A stretch of DNA of 64,000 nucleotides. Source: an uncultured Pseudoteredinibacter sp. (GTDB lineage: Bacteria; Pseudomonadota; Gammaproteobacteria; Pseudomonadales; Cellvibrionaceae). Positions 1 to 10,795 of the stretch are shown here, one piece after another. The translations under genes and the position numbers were made by a program. Numbering within the stretch: position 1 is the first letter of the stretch; the number at the start of each line of letters is the position of its first letter. The notes beneath the pieces are model-generated. The model made no database searches. It saw only the letters and a program-made list of their open reading frames with translations, and was not told where the DNA came from. The stretch is from NCBI RefSeq assembly GCF_947500695.1, contig NZ_CANMSS010000001.1, positions 372,001 through 436,000 on the forward strand, read 5' to 3'.

Positions 1-2
1 AT

Positions 3-1334
<1,332 letters not shown>

Positions 1335-1348
1335 AGGCTGGTGCTAAA

Positions 1349-2773
1349 ATGGATTACTTTCCTCTCTATCACGATATGCGTGGCCGTCGATGTTTATTAA
1401 TCGGCGGCGGCGCAGTCGCTGCCCGTAAATTACGCCTGCTGTTAAAAACGCCCGTTGTAATTGATTTAGTCTCACCAGATTTACACCGCGAAACTTGTGA
1501 GCTAGTCAATGAGCATTCGTCTCAGGTTACTCACCATGAGCGCCTCTTTAACAGTGAGAGTGATCAGCATCTACTGGTCAGTAGCGTATTCGTTATTGCG
1601 GCAACAGACAGTCCAGTATTGCATGAAGACATCGCAAAACTGTGTCAGCAGCTGAATGTTCCATTAAATGTGGTCGATCAGCCGGAACTCTGCAGTATAA
1701 CTACACCTGCTATCGTGGATCGATCGCCAGTCACCATAGCGATATCTACTGCAGCAAAAGCGCCAGTGCTAGGGCGCCAAATCAGGCGCCAGCTTGAACA
1801 GTCACTGCCAGCAAATCTGGGCCGATTTGCGGATCTTTTGGGTGGCTACCGCGATAAGATAAAGAGCAAAATAAGCGATGAAACCCAGCGTTTACGATTC
1901 TGGCAATGGTTAGTGGAAGGGCCTGCGCAACAAGCGGCGGTAAAGAATGATTTTGATGCGACGCGACGGTTAGTTGATGATGCCTTGGAAAATATCACGG
2001 GTGATTATGCTTCCAAGGGTGAAGTCTATCTTGTCGGTGCGGGCCCTGGTGATCCAGAATTATTAACCTTAAAAGCTTTGCGATTAATGCAGCAAGCTGA
2101 TGTTGTGCTTTATGATCGCCTAGTGTCACCCGCCGTAATGGAGTTGCTGCGCCGTGATGCTGAAAGGATTTATGTCGGTAAACGACGTGATGATCACTCT
2201 GTACCCCAAGAAGATATCAATCAGCTGTTGGCAAAACTTGCCTTGGAAGGAAAACGGGTTTTGCGTTTAAAAGGTGGTGATCCTTTTATTTTTGGGCGCG
2301 GCGGTGAAGAGCTGGAAACCTTGGCCGAAATGGGCGTGAGTTTTGAGGTGGTACCGGGCATTACGGCGGCATCGGGCTGCGCCAGCTATGCAGGTATTCC
2401 TTTAACCCATCGTGACTATGCTCAGTCGGTTCGCTTTATTACCGGGCACCTAAAAAACAATCAAGAAAATATACGCTGGGCAGAACTGGCTGCAGCGGAT
2501 CAAACCTTGGTGTTCTATATGAGTTTGGTAGGCCTGCCTAGGATTTGTGAGGCTTTAATCGAAGCTGGTCGAGATCCTAAAACGCCTGCGGCTCTGGTTG
2601 AGAGGGGAACCTGCGAGGAGCAGCGGGTGATGATTTCGGACCTTACTAAATTACCTGAGGCTTCGAAGCGCGAGCAGTTTAGAGCGCCGACTTTGTTGAT
2701 TATTGGTGGAGTTGTATCTTTGCATGAGAAGCTCAATTGGTTTTCGGGGAAAGAGTCTTTTATAGAAGTTTGA
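1349..2773 (+). CDS. cysG: Siroheme synthase CysG (methyltransferase / dehydrogenase / ferrochelatase)
   Basis: Trifunctional enzyme that turns uroporphyrinogen III into siroheme, the cofactor of sulfite and nitrite reductases. The N-terminal third carries the NAD-binding GGGAVAARK loop of precorrin-2 dehydrogenase/ferrochelatase. The C-terminal part (from about residue 215) is a SAM uroporphyrinogen methyltransferase with GAGPGDPELLTLKAL and LRLKGGDPFIFGRGGEE. The frame is open from 1301, inside serS. The ATG at 1349 is preferred because it gives the family N-terminus MDYFPLYHDMRGR and follows an AAAGG ribosome site. The resulting length of 474 aa is close to E. coli CysG (457). It follows serS by 14 bp. 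Confidence 0.96.
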   Translation: MDYFPLYHDMRGRRCLLIGGGAVAARKLRLLLKTPVVIDLVSPDLHRETCELVNEHSSQVTHHERLFNSESDQHLLVSSVFVIAATDSPVLHEDIAKLCQQLNVPLNVVDQPELCSITTPAIVDRSPVTIAISTAAKAPVLGRQIRRQLEQSLPANLGRFADLLGGYRDKIKSKISDETQRLRFWQWLVEGPAQQAAVKNDFDATRRLVDDALENITGDYASKGEVYLVGAGPGDPELLTLKALRLMQQADVVLYDRLVSPAVMELLRRDAERIYVGKRRDDHSVPQEDINQLLAKLALEGKRVLRLKGGDPFIFGRGGEELETLAEMGVSFEVVPGITAASGCASYAGIPLTHRDYAQSVRFITGHLKNNQENIRWAELAAADQTLVFYMSLVGLPRICEALIEAGRDPKTPAALVERGTCEEQRVMISDLTKLPEASKREQFRAPTLLIIGGVVSLHEKLNWFSGKESFIEV

Positions 2774-2809
2774 TTTGGAAGTTTTATATTAGGATCTGTA
2801 AAAAGGCTG

Positions 2810-2843
2810 CAGAGAAACCCGTTCACTTCTCTGTCTTTGTTTT
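2810..2843 (+). terminator. Probable terminator of serS-cysG
   Basis: CAGAGAA (2810-2816) and TTCTCTG (2827-2833) form a 7-bp stem with a 10-base loop. The T-rich tract TCTTTGTTTT follows directly. It lies 37 bp after the cysG stop. Confidence 0.6.
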
Positions 2844-2886
2844 AGTCTGTTTTTAACATGACTCGATACTATAATCGCTTAGGTAA

Positions 2887-2992
2887 GACTCTTGCTTGGA
2901 GTAGTGATTTGGAGCGACTAGGCTCCTGGATGGAACGGGTGGCTGCATGGATGCAGCGTTGGAGCGGAAAAGCACTGCTCCAAGTAAGAGTC
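2887..2992. repeat. 106-bp intergenic element with terminal inverted repeats and internal hairpins
   Basis: The ends GACTCTTGCTTGGAGTAGTG (2887-2906) and its counterpart at 2973-2992 are inverted copies matching at 18 of 20 positions. Three further hairpins sit inside: GGAGC/GCTCC (2911-2926), GCTGCAT/ATGCAGC with a 2-base loop (2942-2957) and GGAGC/GCTCC (2961-2981). No open reading frame fits. The folded clover-like layout resembles dispersed intergenic repeats or small MITEs. Whether it occurs elsewhere in the genome cannot be seen here. Confidence 0.7.
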
Positions 2993-3012
2993 TGGTCGGA
3001 GGGTATCGATGA

Positions 3013-3043
3013 TTAAAAAGCCCGACATTACTTCTAATATCGG
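3013..3043 (-). terminator. Rho-independent terminator of the DAHP synthase gene
   Basis: On the minus strand CCGATATTA, a GAAG loop and TAATGTCGG pair at 8 of 9 positions and are followed by GCTTTTTAATC. It lies 33 bp past the aroG-type stop codon. Confidence 0.8.
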
Positions 3044-3075
3044 ACTCTAATCTTGGCATTTCGCTAAACTCTGGA

Positions 3076-4158
3076 TTAAACCTGTCGCTGCTGCAAGGCG
3101 TCTTTGATCTTGTCACGCATAGAGCGCAAGCTGGATTCAGTTGTTTCCCAGTCGATACAAGCGTCGGTGATCGAAACACCATACTGCAGATCGTCTAAAT
3201 TCTCAGGGACTTTTTGATTGCCAGGACCAATATTAGACTCCACCATGATACCAATAATGGACTTGTTACCCTCAAGAATTTGATTGGCGACATTGTCCAT
3301 AACTAGCGGCTGTAACTCATGATTTTTATTGGAGTTTGCATGGCTGCAATCCACCATAATATTGGGGCTAACACCGTGCTTGGCTAGCTCTTGCTCGCAC
3401 ATAGCAACACTGACCGAATCATAGTTAGGCTTGCCGTTACCACCGCGTAGCACGACATGACCGTATGGATTACCTTTGGTGTGAGTAATCGCGACTTGGC
3501 CATCTTCATTAATACCCAAGAAGCGGTGCGGACTTGATACCGACTGTAGAGCGTTAATCGCGACGGTAAGGCCGCCGTCAGTACCATTTTTAAAACCTAC
3601 CGCTGAAGAAAGACCGGAGGCCATTTCGCGGTGAGTTTGAGATTCGGTAGTTCGAGCACCAATAGCGGACCAGGCGATAAGGTCCTGCATATATTGCGGT
3701 GAAATAGGATCTAGTGCTTCCGTTGAGGTCGCTAGGCCCATTTCAGAAACATCAATCAACAATTGACGACCAATTTGTAGGCCTTCTTGAATCTTGAAGG
3801 AGTCATCTAGATAGGGGTCATTAATTAGACCTTTCCAGCCAACGGTCGTACGTGGCTTTTCAAAGTAGACACGCATTACGATATAAAGGGTGTCGGAAAG
3901 CTCTTCTGCTAAAACCTTCAGGCGACGGGCATAGTCTTTTGCTGCATCAACATCATGAATAGAGCAGGGGCCAATCACTACCATTAGTCGGTGGTCCTTG
4001 CGATCCAAAATGTCGCATACTGCTTGACGGCCAGCTTGTACGGCACTCAGGGCTGCACCAGTTACCGGTAATTTTTCCTTAATCTCCTGAGGTGAAATTA
4101 ATACCTCCTGGGAGTTAATGTTTAAGTTTTCGATTTCTTTGCTATGGGTATTGCTCAT
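3076..4158 (-). CDS. aroG: 3-deoxy-7-phosphoheptulonate synthase (class I DAHP synthase)
   Basis: First step of the shikimate pathway: condenses phosphoenolpyruvate with erythrose 4-phosphate to DAHP, feeding aromatic amino acids. The 360-residue length fits the AroF/G/H family. Typical blocks are visible: VVIGPCSIHD, MRVYFEKPRTTVGWKG, TDGGLTVA, VVLRGGN and VDCSHANSNK. Which isoenzyme (Phe-, Tyr- or Trp-inhibited) it represents cannot be decided from motifs alone, so aroG is used in the generic sense. The ATG at 4158 is preceded by an AGAGATAA purine stretch. It stands alone, 130 bp after the helicase operon on the same strand, and has its own terminator. Confidence 0.93.
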   Translation of the reverse strand: MSNTHSKEIENLNINSQEVLISPQEIKEKLPVTGAALSAVQAGRQAVCDILDRKDHRLMVVIGPCSIHDVDAAKDYARRLKVLAEELSDTLYIVMRVYFEKPRTTVGWKGLINDPYLDDSFKIQEGLQIGRQLLIDVSEMGLATSTEALDPISPQYMQDLIAWSAIGARTTESQTHREMASGLSSAVGFKNGTDGGLTVAINALQSVSSPHRFLGINEDGQVAITHTKGNPYGHVVLRGGNGKPNYDSVSVAMCEQELAKHGVSPNIMVDCSHANSNKNHELQPLVMDNVANQILEGNKSIIGIMVESNIGPGNQKVPENLDDLQYGVSITDACIDWETTESSLRSMRDKIKDALQQRQV

Positions 4159-4222
4159 GGTTATCTCTAAATCAGACTTGTTATGCTTGCTATTCTACTC
4201 AATTCTTAGCTCTAGGGCTGCC

Positions 4223-4269
4223 CCCAAGATAAGAAATGTTGCTGCTTTATTAGACAATTTCATCTTGGG
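4223..4269 (-). repeat. Long hairpin between the helicase stop and the DAHP synthase start
   Basis: CCCAAGAT (4223-4230) and ATCTTGGG (4262-4269) are perfect inverted copies. The stem can be extended by five more pairs past a 2-base bulge (GAAAT/ATTTC). No T-tract follows on the minus strand, so it may be a weak terminator or an mRNA end structure of the helicase operon, or part of the aroG leader. Confidence 0.45.
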
Positions 4270-4288
4270 ATTTTATCGAATAAAGATT

Positions 4289-7200
4289 CTAATCGATTAT
4301 TAGCAGCTTTTGCATCAGCGGAAAGTAAAGAGCGCTCTTAATTGGCTCATCGCCCAGCTGCTTCAGCAGTCGTTGATATTGCTGTAGTTGGTCTTGATAG
4401 GTTGCAGCTTCTTCTTGGTAGAAAACTTCGCTATCTTGGCCGGGGCTAGGTAGGCTGCTCTTGTAATCCACCAGCCAGCGTTCGCCTTGGTAAACAAAAC
4501 AACGGTCGATAATGTACTCACGCTGCCCCTTGCTATCCCATAAGCGCCATTCAAAATGGCTGTCTTGGTGCTGATTATCAAGCAACCAGCGACCTTGCTT
4601 ATCGGCAAGACTTAGCTCAAGGGCTTTGTCGATAAGTTGGCATGCTTGCTCACAGGCGCTTGGCCAGAGGCCAAGTTGTTGTAGCTGAACGCTCCAAAAT
4701 GGTCGCATTGCGGAACGTTTATCGGGCCCCCATTGCTCAATACCAGTTTCTCCAATCTGTTGTAAGCAGCGGTGCAGTACTGTCCCTAGGTGACGATAAA
4801 ACAGTTGCTCGACATTGTAGCTATCGGGCATGTTTTCTTCTTCGCCGAACTCCTTTCCGCGATAAGCCCTGAGTAAATGGTTTTCAGGAAAGCTTGGGCA
4901 TACCCAATGAGTTTCTAGCTGTAAGCCAAAATCCTCGCTGGGGTGTCGATCTAGTGCTTCTGCTGATCCAGCATTACTTGCACTTACATGATAAGTTCGA
5001 ACTTCATCTTTTATCGCGGGCCAGATTTTACCCAGAAGTGAGCTGCTTGAAGGTGGCTTCAATGGGATCTGTTCATATTCCTCAGCGCTGTCCTTTTCAA
5101 GCGCTTTTTTATCTACGTTTAAGCAAGCATACAAATGCAATTTCTTGATGGCGCGGGTGCAGGCAACATAGAGTAGGCGGGTCGCTTCGTAATCATTTTT
5201 TAGCTTTTCTTCTTCTTTTAAAAGCTCATACAGGCCATTTTGATCGACTGCTTGATCGTCTTGTATCGATTTGAACTCACGGCTCGCTAAGGGCGCCATT
5301 AATAAATCGCTTTGACCCTGTGTGTTGATACGCTGCTGCCATAGAAAGAGTGCGCTTTCATCGCTGCGTGGGCGGCGTTCGAGTTCAGGGATAAAGACAT
5401 GATCAAATTCAAGGCCTTTGGATTTGTGAATCGTCATCACCTGAATTTTAGGGTCACCCGCTGAGGCCGCTTTGGCGTATAAGCGATTTACTTTATGTTC
5501 AAAATCTTGCCAGTTACTAATGTTCCAAGCTTCTTTTTCTAGCAGTTCGAAATAGCTCTCGGAGTTTTCTAAGTCACTGGCTTCCAACAAGCTCGCCGGG
5601 CCTCCCGCACTTAGCCAGAAGCCTTCTATCCATTGTCGCAGTGGTTTGCGTCCACGGTTTTTTTGTGCAGCGAGATAGTGCTTTAAAAACCATTGCAGCC
5701 TGTGTTTACTGTCAGGGCTTAAGGATGATAAAAAAGAAGGATCTTGCAAGGTGCTCAAGATTATTGGGCGTTTAAATCCATCGTGTAGGCCTTGCTCGTT
5801 CTTTGCTTCCAGCTCGGCATCCAGTGGATTACTGAGGCACCAAAGTTCTTCTAGGTTAAGCCCAATTAAGGGGCTTCGAAGTACGCTGAGCCAAGCTAAT
5901 CTATCACTAGGATATAGCATGCAGCGGGTGAAGCTAATTAGATCACTGATAGCCATTCGGATAGATAGAGGATCAATATCAGTCGCTTGCCATTTTAAGG
6001 AGCGTTTCTCTAGGGCTTGCAGCACAGCTTTTAAGTGCGGCCTGTTACGTACCAAAATAGCAATGCTATCCTCAGGGCTATCTTGACGAAGCTTAGCTAC
6101 CGATTCGGCAATTAACTCAGCTTGTTGCTCCCTTGCCTGAGCGACCTCATGTTGCTCCGAATAAACCACGATGTGGGTTTGACAAGCATCACCGTCCAGC
6201 TGAGGTTTGAAGGCAACACTGTCGGAATAACGCACCGCGCCTCGGCCGATATCATCTTGACTAGGAAAGGCTTGCTTGAATACGCGATTTACCCATTCGA
6301 CAACGCCACTTTGGGAGCGAAAGTTAACGGTTAGGTCCAGAGCTTTTAAAGGAGCGGCGCCGATTCCTTGTTGTCGCGCTTGCAGGAATATACCGACATT
6401 GGCATCACGAAAGCCATAACAAGATTGCATGCCGTCGCCCACGATAAACAGTGTTCGACCGTCATCGGTTTGCCACTCAGCGGTTAATTTCTCTAATAAT
6501 TGTAGCTGTGGTTGCGCGGTATCTTGGAATTCATCAACCAAAATATGTCGAACTTGGTAATCCAGTTGCAAAGCGATATCGGTGGGTTGATCATCGTTAC
6601 CTAGGGCTTGCAATGCGGCTTGGGAGACTTCGATAAAGTCACTGGCGCCCAGTCTACGGAACACCAGCTTAAGCTCTGCAGCGATTAAGACCATCAAATA
6701 GCTAAGGCTCATCATTAATGGCTCTAGGCTATCGCAGGAACGCAGTGGCGGCAGAATCTTAAGGAACTGCAGTTTGTCTTGCAGCCCTTCGATTTCGCTC
6801 AGTCTCGCAATTAGCGCCTTAAATGCTTGCTTTTTTGCATCGGCTGCTTGTTTGGCGTCTTTATCCTTGGGGCTGATAAAACCGATATTTTTATTAAGCT
6901 GTTTTCGCCAGCCTGTTTGGCTGAGTAGCAAGTGACTGATTTGCCGCCAAGCAAGAATCTCTTCAGCGTTTGTTTGGGGTAGGGCAGCAATCCCCCGCAA
7001 ATAATCTAAATCTGTTTTGCCTTCAAGGGCGAGGTTTGTCGCTGCGTAATCGGCCAGCGTGCAAAGCTCACTGGCTTCATAGGAAAAAGCTGTAGCGATG
7101 CCGCTAAGTTGTTCTTCAATCCAATTTCGAAGCGCTATCTGATTAAAGCCTAGTTCTTGTGTTTGCTTTTGCTCGCCCTTAGTAAGATGCATAGACTGGG

Positions 7201-7828
7201 CGTTGATAAAGAGGGGGTATAGGCTGTGTAACCATTGGTCGCGTTTCGCCAATAGGTTCATCATTAGTTCTTGCAGCTGTGGCAGCTGATTGTCTAGATG
7301 TTTTAACGCCTGTCGCCAATGGTAGTGCAGCGCATCATCTTGTTCTATTCGGGAAAACACATTTTGAATGGCCTGTTGATAGGCCAAGCTCGGATTATCT
7401 AGGGTTTCAGGTAGAGCGCCCAAACCTGAACCTAAAGGCAGTTGTCGCGCTAGGCTGCGACAAAAACCATCGATTGTTTGTACGCGAATTCTTTTGGGGT
7501 TTAATAAAAGTTGCCAAGATTTTTCTCGGTCCTGTTGTAACACCTTTTGAGCGAGTTTCCATGTTAAAGCATCGTGCGGGTTTTCGGGTGAGGTTTTCGC
7601 ATTGTGGGCGCTTAAAAGAGCTTGGTGAATGCGATGTTGCATTTCGGCCGCTGCTTTTCGGGTAAAGGTGATGCTAAGCACTTCTTCTGGGTGCTCGCAA
7701 TTTGCCAGTAGGTTTAACACTCTTTGTGTCAAAAGCCCTGTTTTGCCCGAGCCAGCCGGGGCTGCAACAGCAAAACTGCCGGTAGCTTTGATGGCCTGCT
7801 CGCGGGCAGCATGATCTTTCACTTGCAT
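4289..7828 (-). CDS. AddA/RecB-like UvrD-family helicase with C-terminal PD-(D/E)XK nuclease
   Basis: Probable DNA end-processing helicase-nuclease for double-strand break repair. The 1179-residue protein shows a superfamily 1 helicase set: Walker A APAGSGKT (residues 23-30), motif Ia SITFTRKAAAEM, Walker B VDEFQDT, motif III VGDGMQSCYGFRDAN, motif V MTIHKSKGLEFDHVFIPE and motif VI LLYVACTRA. The C-terminus carries a RecB/AddA-type nuclease signature, YIIDRCF then WLVDYKSS. It starts 14 bp after the upstream partner gene, behind an AGGAAA ribosome site, so the two form an operon. The order partner then helicase mirrors addB-addA. Best described as AddA-like. Whether it replaces RecBCD in this organism is not visible here. 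Confidence 0.88.
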   Translation of the reverse strand: MQVKDHAAREQAIKATGSFAVAAPAGSGKTGLLTQRVLNLLANCEHPEEVLSITFTRKAAAEMQHRIHQALLSAHNAKTSPENPHDALTWKLAQKVLQQDREKSWQLLLNPKRIRVQTIDGFCRSLARQLPLGSGLGALPETLDNPSLAYQQAIQNVFSRIEQDDALHYHWRQALKHLDNQLPQLQELMMNLLAKRDQWLHSLYPLFINAQSMHLTKGEQKQTQELGFNQIALRNWIEEQLSGIATAFSYEASELCTLADYAATNLALEGKTDLDYLRGIAALPQTNAEEILAWRQISHLLLSQTGWRKQLNKNIGFISPKDKDAKQAADAKKQAFKALIARLSEIEGLQDKLQFLKILPPLRSCDSLEPLMMSLSYLMVLIAAELKLVFRRLGASDFIEVSQAALQALGNDDQPTDIALQLDYQVRHILVDEFQDTAQPQLQLLEKLTAEWQTDDGRTLFIVGDGMQSCYGFRDANVGIFLQARQQGIGAAPLKALDLTVNFRSQSGVVEWVNRVFKQAFPSQDDIGRGAVRYSDSVAFKPQLDGDACQTHIVVYSEQHEVAQAREQQAELIAESVAKLRQDSPEDSIAILVRNRPHLKAVLQALEKRSLKWQATDIDPLSIRMAISDLISFTRCMLYPSDRLAWLSVLRSPLIGLNLEELWCLSNPLDAELEAKNEQGLHDGFKRPIILSTLQDPSFLSSLSPDSKHRLQWFLKHYLAAQKNRGRKPLRQWIEGFWLSAGGPASLLEASDLENSESYFELLEKEAWNISNWQDFEHKVNRLYAKAASAGDPKIQVMTIHKSKGLEFDHVFIPELERRPRSDESALFLWQQRINTQGQSDLLMAPLASREFKSIQDDQAVDQNGLYELLKEEEKLKNDYEATRLLYVACTRAIKKLHLYACLNVDKKALEKDSAEEYEQIPLKPPSSSSLLGKIWPAIKDEVRTYHVSASNAGSAEALDRHPSEDFGLQLETHWVCPSFPENHLLRAYRGKEFGEEENMPDSYNVEQLFYRHLGTVLHRCLQQIGETGIEQWGPDKRSAMRPFWSVQLQQLGLWPSACEQACQLIDKALELSLADKQGRWLLDNQHQDSHFEWRLWDSKGQREYIIDRCFVYQGERWLVDYKSSLPSPGQDSEVFYQEEAATYQDQLQQYQRLLKQLGDEPIKSALYFPLMQKLLIID

Positions 7829-7842
7829 GCTTATTTGTTTCC

Positions 7843-10773
7843 TTACAATGACAAATCGAACTGGGATTGTTGCAGTGGTGCTGGCTTAATTGACCAGAGT
7901 CGACGTTTGCTAGCAAATTCCTGCAGGCGCTGAAGACTCAAAAGATCTTCACTATAACGTTGTGCAAGAGTATCTTTAAAATCTAAACCGCTAAGTCCTG
8001 AGCTATAGTCGATCGCCAGCTGCATTAAATCTTGTTGCCACTGATTTCGTAGTTGGGGCCAAATTTCATCCCCCGGGCTTATCGAAGTGTCGTTGGCTAA
8101 TCGTTTGTCGTGGCTGTTAAGCTTTTTACGTAGCGACTGATCTTTAGCTGAGAATATGCCATCAGCTGGTGATGCCGTTTCACTGATGCCAATATACTTT
8201 ACGCCTTTGGCGTTTAATTGAGCGAAACTTATGGCGCTTATATCAGGATCACTCAGGCTATAGAGCGGAAGTTGCGGTTCATCGGGGCGGGGGCCTAGCC
8301 AGCTTTTTAGATCACACTGCCCGGTTTTATAATCGATGACTACATAGGATTCTTTTGTTGGCTTTGTATTAGCAGAATTATCAGCATTAGTGTCAGCAAT
8401 ATGAGTTTTATCGATACGGTCCAAGCGAAGGTTTAACTTTAATGGGCCTAAGGAAAGCTCGCGGCTTGTTTCTATGCCATCTACGCTGAAGTTTGGGCGC
8501 TGTTTGTCTAACTCTATATACGCCATGAATATGCTCTTTAGCCTTTCGGACTCTAAGGCCCGATAGCGTGGCCCAAGGTCTCGCCGATAGAGCAAAATTT
8601 GGTCTAGAGATTCAGCGATGTGCGTGTCGACGAGAGCCTCTAGTTTCTCATTGCTTAATGAAAGCAAGCGATCTTGATTTTTGATTTCAAGCCAAAATGT
8701 CTCAAGCGCTAAGTGCAAAATATTACCTCGCTCAAGTGCCGAAATACCCAGCTGGACTTCAGGCCAAGCTTGAGCGCCTAAGCGGTAATAGGCGAATGCG
8801 CTAAATGGACATAAGGCTTGTTGCTTTAGTACACCACTGCCTCCTAGGTTTTTTTCACGTCTACTGAGTTTCGGCCCATAGCGATTGTCGATCCATTTAA
8901 ACTCACCCGTCTCGCCGCAGGCAAAACGGTAAGACTGTATGCTGCTAGGCAGCTCTGCTTGCTTGCTAAGATCTTGAGCGGCAGTTGTGATCTCAGTAAT
9001 CTTCTTGAGTGCCAAGGGCTCCAGTAAGGGACTGGCCTGCAGTTCTTCTTCGCCTTCGCGGCTTGGGTAGCTGAAAACCACTTTATTTGCACAAAAGCGA
9101 TAAGCTTTAATGAGCTGCTCAGCAAAGAATAGCTCCCGCTCAGCGCTGGCATGGGGCATATTTAGGCTTCTTTGAAGATCCATGGGCAAAAGGGGGTTAG
9201 CTTGTGGACTAGGAGGCCATTGCTTTTGATCCATACCCATTAACCAGCAAATATCAAAAGACTGCCCGGAAGCTTCCAGGACACCAAGGATTTGAATAGG
9301 GCTATCAGGCGTTTTCGCCTGAAAATGGTGATTGTTTGCCAGTTGTTGTAACTCACGGATAATCTCGCTGGCACTGTACAACCGGTCTAGCTGGTCGAGA
9401 CAGAGTAATTCTGTCAGCAGGCCCTGAAACTGCATGACTTGTTGGTACTCATTACTGTCTAAACGACGTGTGCCTGGCCAGTTAAGCTGTTCCAGTTGCT
9501 GATAAAATATTTGACCCCACTGTTTGGCACTATTTCGTTTCGCTCGGTTTTCCTGAGAGTAAAACAGAGTCTGTAAACGCTCCGCTAGACTGATGTTGTC
9601 AGTGCCTTTTTCTGGCTCGTAAAGCGCTTCCAGCTTTTTCGCGACCTTGTCGGCGCATTGCCTTAACTGGGCGGCCCGAATGTGCTCTTGTTGAAGATTA
9701 CGCAGCGCGAATTCGAGCTGTTGTCGCTCTGCTAATGGCAGCTCCATTTCCAGTTCAGCATTGTTATGCCAAAAAGGGCTCTGTAAGAGCTGGCAAAGTT
9801 TATCGACTTCGAGCTGCTCCATATTTAGGGCAAGCAAAGCCATAGCCGATTCAATAATCGGGCATTGTCCTAAAGGCGTTCCTGCCGAGAAATTAAAGGG
9901 CAATGTGTAACGGTCGGTCTCGCTGTATAAAAACTGGGGTTCTAGAACCTCAGTAAAGATTCTTTCGATTTTATCTCGGCGTTGTCCGAGTTGAGGATCG
10001 ACAATTGCGATTTTGGGCAGGGCTGCTTTGTTAGTCTGTGCCGACAATAATTCGTTTTGCACAAATTTTGCACATTGATATATTTCATCGTGGCCATCTT
10101 CGCAAGGCAGCTGGTATGCCTGATTTTGCTCGAGGTGTTTTAACTGAATGAACTTCACATCATCGGCTATGGCTGTGCTTAAGTCTTGTCGTAATGGCGA
10201 TAGATCATCAAAGCCGAGCATTAACAGTCGATGGTGGCGCTTCAAAGCATTCGACTTTAATGCTGTAGCCAATATGTGGCATTGTTCAGGGCTATCGATA
10301 AGGTTTAGTTCTTTGCAGCGATGATCGAACTTTAGTCCCCATTGATAGAGTATTTCGGATTCTCTATGTCCTTTGTTGAGAAGTTCTTCGGCGCTTATTT
10401 GCCATTCACTAAGCAGCTGCCAGGCCGAGGATGCCTGTTTGGCGAGTAAGTCTGGGCAGATTAAATCAGCACTTTCCTCGCTATTATTGATGATTTCCTG
10501 CCAGAGTAGCTGACTCTGTATAGGGTTGATCAAAAGTTGCGCTGATTCTGGATAGGCTTGGCCTTGCAGAGTAACCCACGCTTCACTTAACCATTGCTGA
10601 AAGCTCAATATGCGGCTGGAGTCTATTCCCTTGAAGCTATCGCTTTTTGAGTCAGCCTGTGTAGAGAATTGTTTTAACAGGTAGCGCCGTTGGCGGCTGT
10701 TCGCTGTGAGTACGATGCTTTGTTCATCAATGAGCGCAGCCAAGTCTTCAATTGATAAGGCTTGGTTTTCCAT
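7843..10773 (-). CDS. AddB-like PD-(D/E)XK nuclease family DNA repair protein
   Basis: First gene of the helicase-nuclease operon, 976 aa. The C-terminal third has the nuclease pattern LRLDRID then VVIDYKTGQ, followed by PQLPLYSL, as in the AddB/RecB nuclease fold. The N-terminus resembles an AddB helicase-like region, but the Walker A position reads VLTANSRQRRYLL with no GKT/S, so ATP hydrolysis here is unlikely. One Cys (CPFSAFA) marks the position of the first AddB iron-sulfur ligand, but no Cys cluster follows near the C-terminus, so an intact Fe-S staple is not expected. This fits the family annotated as probable DNA repair protein (TIGR03623), an AddB relative. Predicted partner of the downstream helicase. 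Confidence 0.82.
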   Translation of the reverse strand: MENQALSIEDLAALIDEQSIVLTANSRQRRYLLKQFSTQADSKSDSFKGIDSSRILSFQQWLSEAWVTLQGQAYPESAQLLINPIQSQLLWQEIINNSEESADLICPDLLAKQASSAWQLLSEWQISAEELLNKGHRESEILYQWGLKFDHRCKELNLIDSPEQCHILATALKSNALKRHHRLLMLGFDDLSPLRQDLSTAIADDVKFIQLKHLEQNQAYQLPCEDGHDEIYQCAKFVQNELLSAQTNKAALPKIAIVDPQLGQRRDKIERIFTEVLEPQFLYSETDRYTLPFNFSAGTPLGQCPIIESAMALLALNMEQLEVDKLCQLLQSPFWHNNAELEMELPLAERQQLEFALRNLQQEHIRAAQLRQCADKVAKKLEALYEPEKGTDNISLAERLQTLFYSQENRAKRNSAKQWGQIFYQQLEQLNWPGTRRLDSNEYQQVMQFQGLLTELLCLDQLDRLYSASEIIRELQQLANNHHFQAKTPDSPIQILGVLEASGQSFDICWLMGMDQKQWPPSPQANPLLPMDLQRSLNMPHASAERELFFAEQLIKAYRFCANKVVFSYPSREGEEELQASPLLEPLALKKITEITTAAQDLSKQAELPSSIQSYRFACGETGEFKWIDNRYGPKLSRREKNLGGSGVLKQQALCPFSAFAYYRLGAQAWPEVQLGISALERGNILHLALETFWLEIKNQDRLLSLSNEKLEALVDTHIAESLDQILLYRRDLGPRYRALESERLKSIFMAYIELDKQRPNFSVDGIETSRELSLGPLKLNLRLDRIDKTHIADTNADNSANTKPTKESYVVIDYKTGQCDLKSWLGPRPDEPQLPLYSLSDPDISAISFAQLNAKGVKYIGISETASPADGIFSAKDQSLRKKLNSHDKRLANDTSISPGDEIWPQLRNQWQQDLMQLAIDYSSGLSGLDFKDTLAQRYSEDLLSLQRLQEFASKRRLWSIKPAPLQQSQFDLSL

Positions 10774-10795
10774 GGGCTTGCCTATGCAGTAAACT

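Noticed and set aside
7629..7933. Plus-strand frames overlapping the AddAB-like gene junction
   Set aside because: They are antisense shadows of the two overlapping minus-strand reading frames.
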